19,269 nt of DNA from Xanthoparmelia taractica. Lineage: Eukaryota > Ascomycota > Lecanoromycetes > Lecanorales > Parmeliaceae. The position numbers and the translations under genes were made by a program. The stretch is taken from NCBI GenBank assembly GCA_033085395.1, contig JANQBS010000479.1, positions 1-19,269 on the forward strand, read 5' to 3'. The notes beneath the pieces were generated by a model, which saw only the letters and a list, made by a program, of their open reading frames with translations, was not told where the DNA came from and searched no databases. Below, in pieces: positions 18,571 through 19,269 of the stretch. Each line of letters begins with the position of its first letter. Within the stretch, counting starts at the first letter, position 1.

Positions 18571-18997
18571 AATCTATTAATAAAATAAAATAGATAGATT
18601 CGAGATTAGACTTACTTTTAATTTTTTATCCGCGTTTTTAAATATTATTACTCGATAGTTTTTACGCTAATCTACTTTTCTTAATTAATATTAATAACTA
18701 GATATTTGAAGACTACGTAGAAGTAATTAATTATACTTAAGATTATCTGATATTAGCTACGTGTATCATGATTTCTTTAGTCTTTTCTTTGTTCTTATAT
18801 ACTATTGTTTACTCGCGTATTAGCTTTATACTTAATATTTTATTTATAGATTCAAAATATCTACTTTAAAATATTATCTCGCGTAATAATTCTTTTACGA
18901 GTTATAGCTTAAGAACGAAGAAGTTAAGATTAGAGCTAAGGTTCGAAGTCGAAATTTGAGAATAATAACTTTATTAGATAGATAGATAATGAGATAA

Positions 18998-19069
18998 ATA
19001 ATAGAAGAATAATGAATAATAGAAGAATAATAAATACTAGAAGAATAATAAATGATAGAAGAAAAAGTA
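18998..19069. repeat. 18-bp tandem repeat, four units
   Basis: ATAATAGAAGAATAATGA and three close variants follow each other with exact 18-nt spacing (TAGAAG at 19002, 19020, 19038, 19056). Changes between units are few, so the array probably arose or expanded after most of the surrounding RIP damage. Confidence 0.85.
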
Positions 19070-19269
19070 GAAAGAAAATAAAAATACACGGTAAATATAT
19101 CTTAGAAAACGTGATATTATAGATAAAATTAGGGTTATTTATTAATGCTTTTAGATATCTATCGCAATAATATTAGAATTAATTTATTTTATAATTGGAA
19201 AGCGAGAGAAGAATACTCTTATTATAAGTATTAAGATTCTATAAGAATAAATTTATCTTATAATTAATT

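Larger units (their letters stand above)
16000..19269. other. AT-rich RIP-mutated block
   Basis: Long stretches are nearly free of C and G apart from scattered CG dinucleotides, TpA is very frequent, and stops fill all frames. This is the pattern left when RIP turns CpA into TpA on both strands. Inside it I can read a transposase ghost, a MITE and a histone H3-like ghost. The segment 17801-18010 is less extreme and contains a 14-bp perfect palindrome, CATATCATGATATG, at 17826-17839. The block runs past the window end. Confidence 0.85.

Overview
The window reads as nuclear DNA of a filamentous ascomycete (Pezizomycotina). The evidence is dense genes with many 47-60 nt GT-AG introns (GTATGT/GTAAGT donors, CTAAC/CTGAC-type branch sites), proteins that match fungal families closely (samB/Mub1, the sfaD-type G-beta, a TigA/ERp38-type PDI, MKT1), and AT-rich blocks full of TpA that look like the product of repeat-induced point mutation (RIP). 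I do not assign a species.

Layout: a roughly 15.5 kb gene island of ordinary base composition (about 470-16,000) lies between two AT-rich blocks (1-470 and about 16,000-19,269). The island holds: an HSBP1-like small coiled-coil gene (+, 645-988, three exons); a PDI (-, 1302-2456, one intron inside the second active site); an MKT1 homologue (-, 2946-5578, eight exons including a 7-nt first coding exon); a 2-oxoglutarate/Fe(II) oxygenase gene (+, 5967-7521) that appears broken by a 204-nt interruption; a short unidentified gene or remnant (+, about 7716-7961); a samB/MUB1-type MYND protein (-, 8225-10315); a long 2.6 kb spacer; and the heterotrimeric G-protein beta subunit (+, 12891-14195). About 1.9 kb with no recognisable gene follows. 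The four larger conserved genes and the HSBP1-like gene look intact. They are unrelated housekeeping or signalling genes, not one pathway; the oxygenase and its neighbour are the accessory part.

The AT-rich blocks can partly be read through their mutations. The same element end occurs at 1-143 and 17658-17800, and the second copy belongs to a complete 272-bp MITE with 23-bp terminal inverted repeats and TA target duplication. Nearly all differences between the two copies are C:G/T:A transitions. On the + strand about 16187-17260 is a stop-riddled pogo/Fot1-class DDE transposase in which all three catalytic Asp codons now read AAT. On the - strand about 18250-18570 is a colinear, gap-free ghost of a histone H3-family protein, with stops where H3 has Gln/Arg. 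The H3 ghost is the most unexpected item here.
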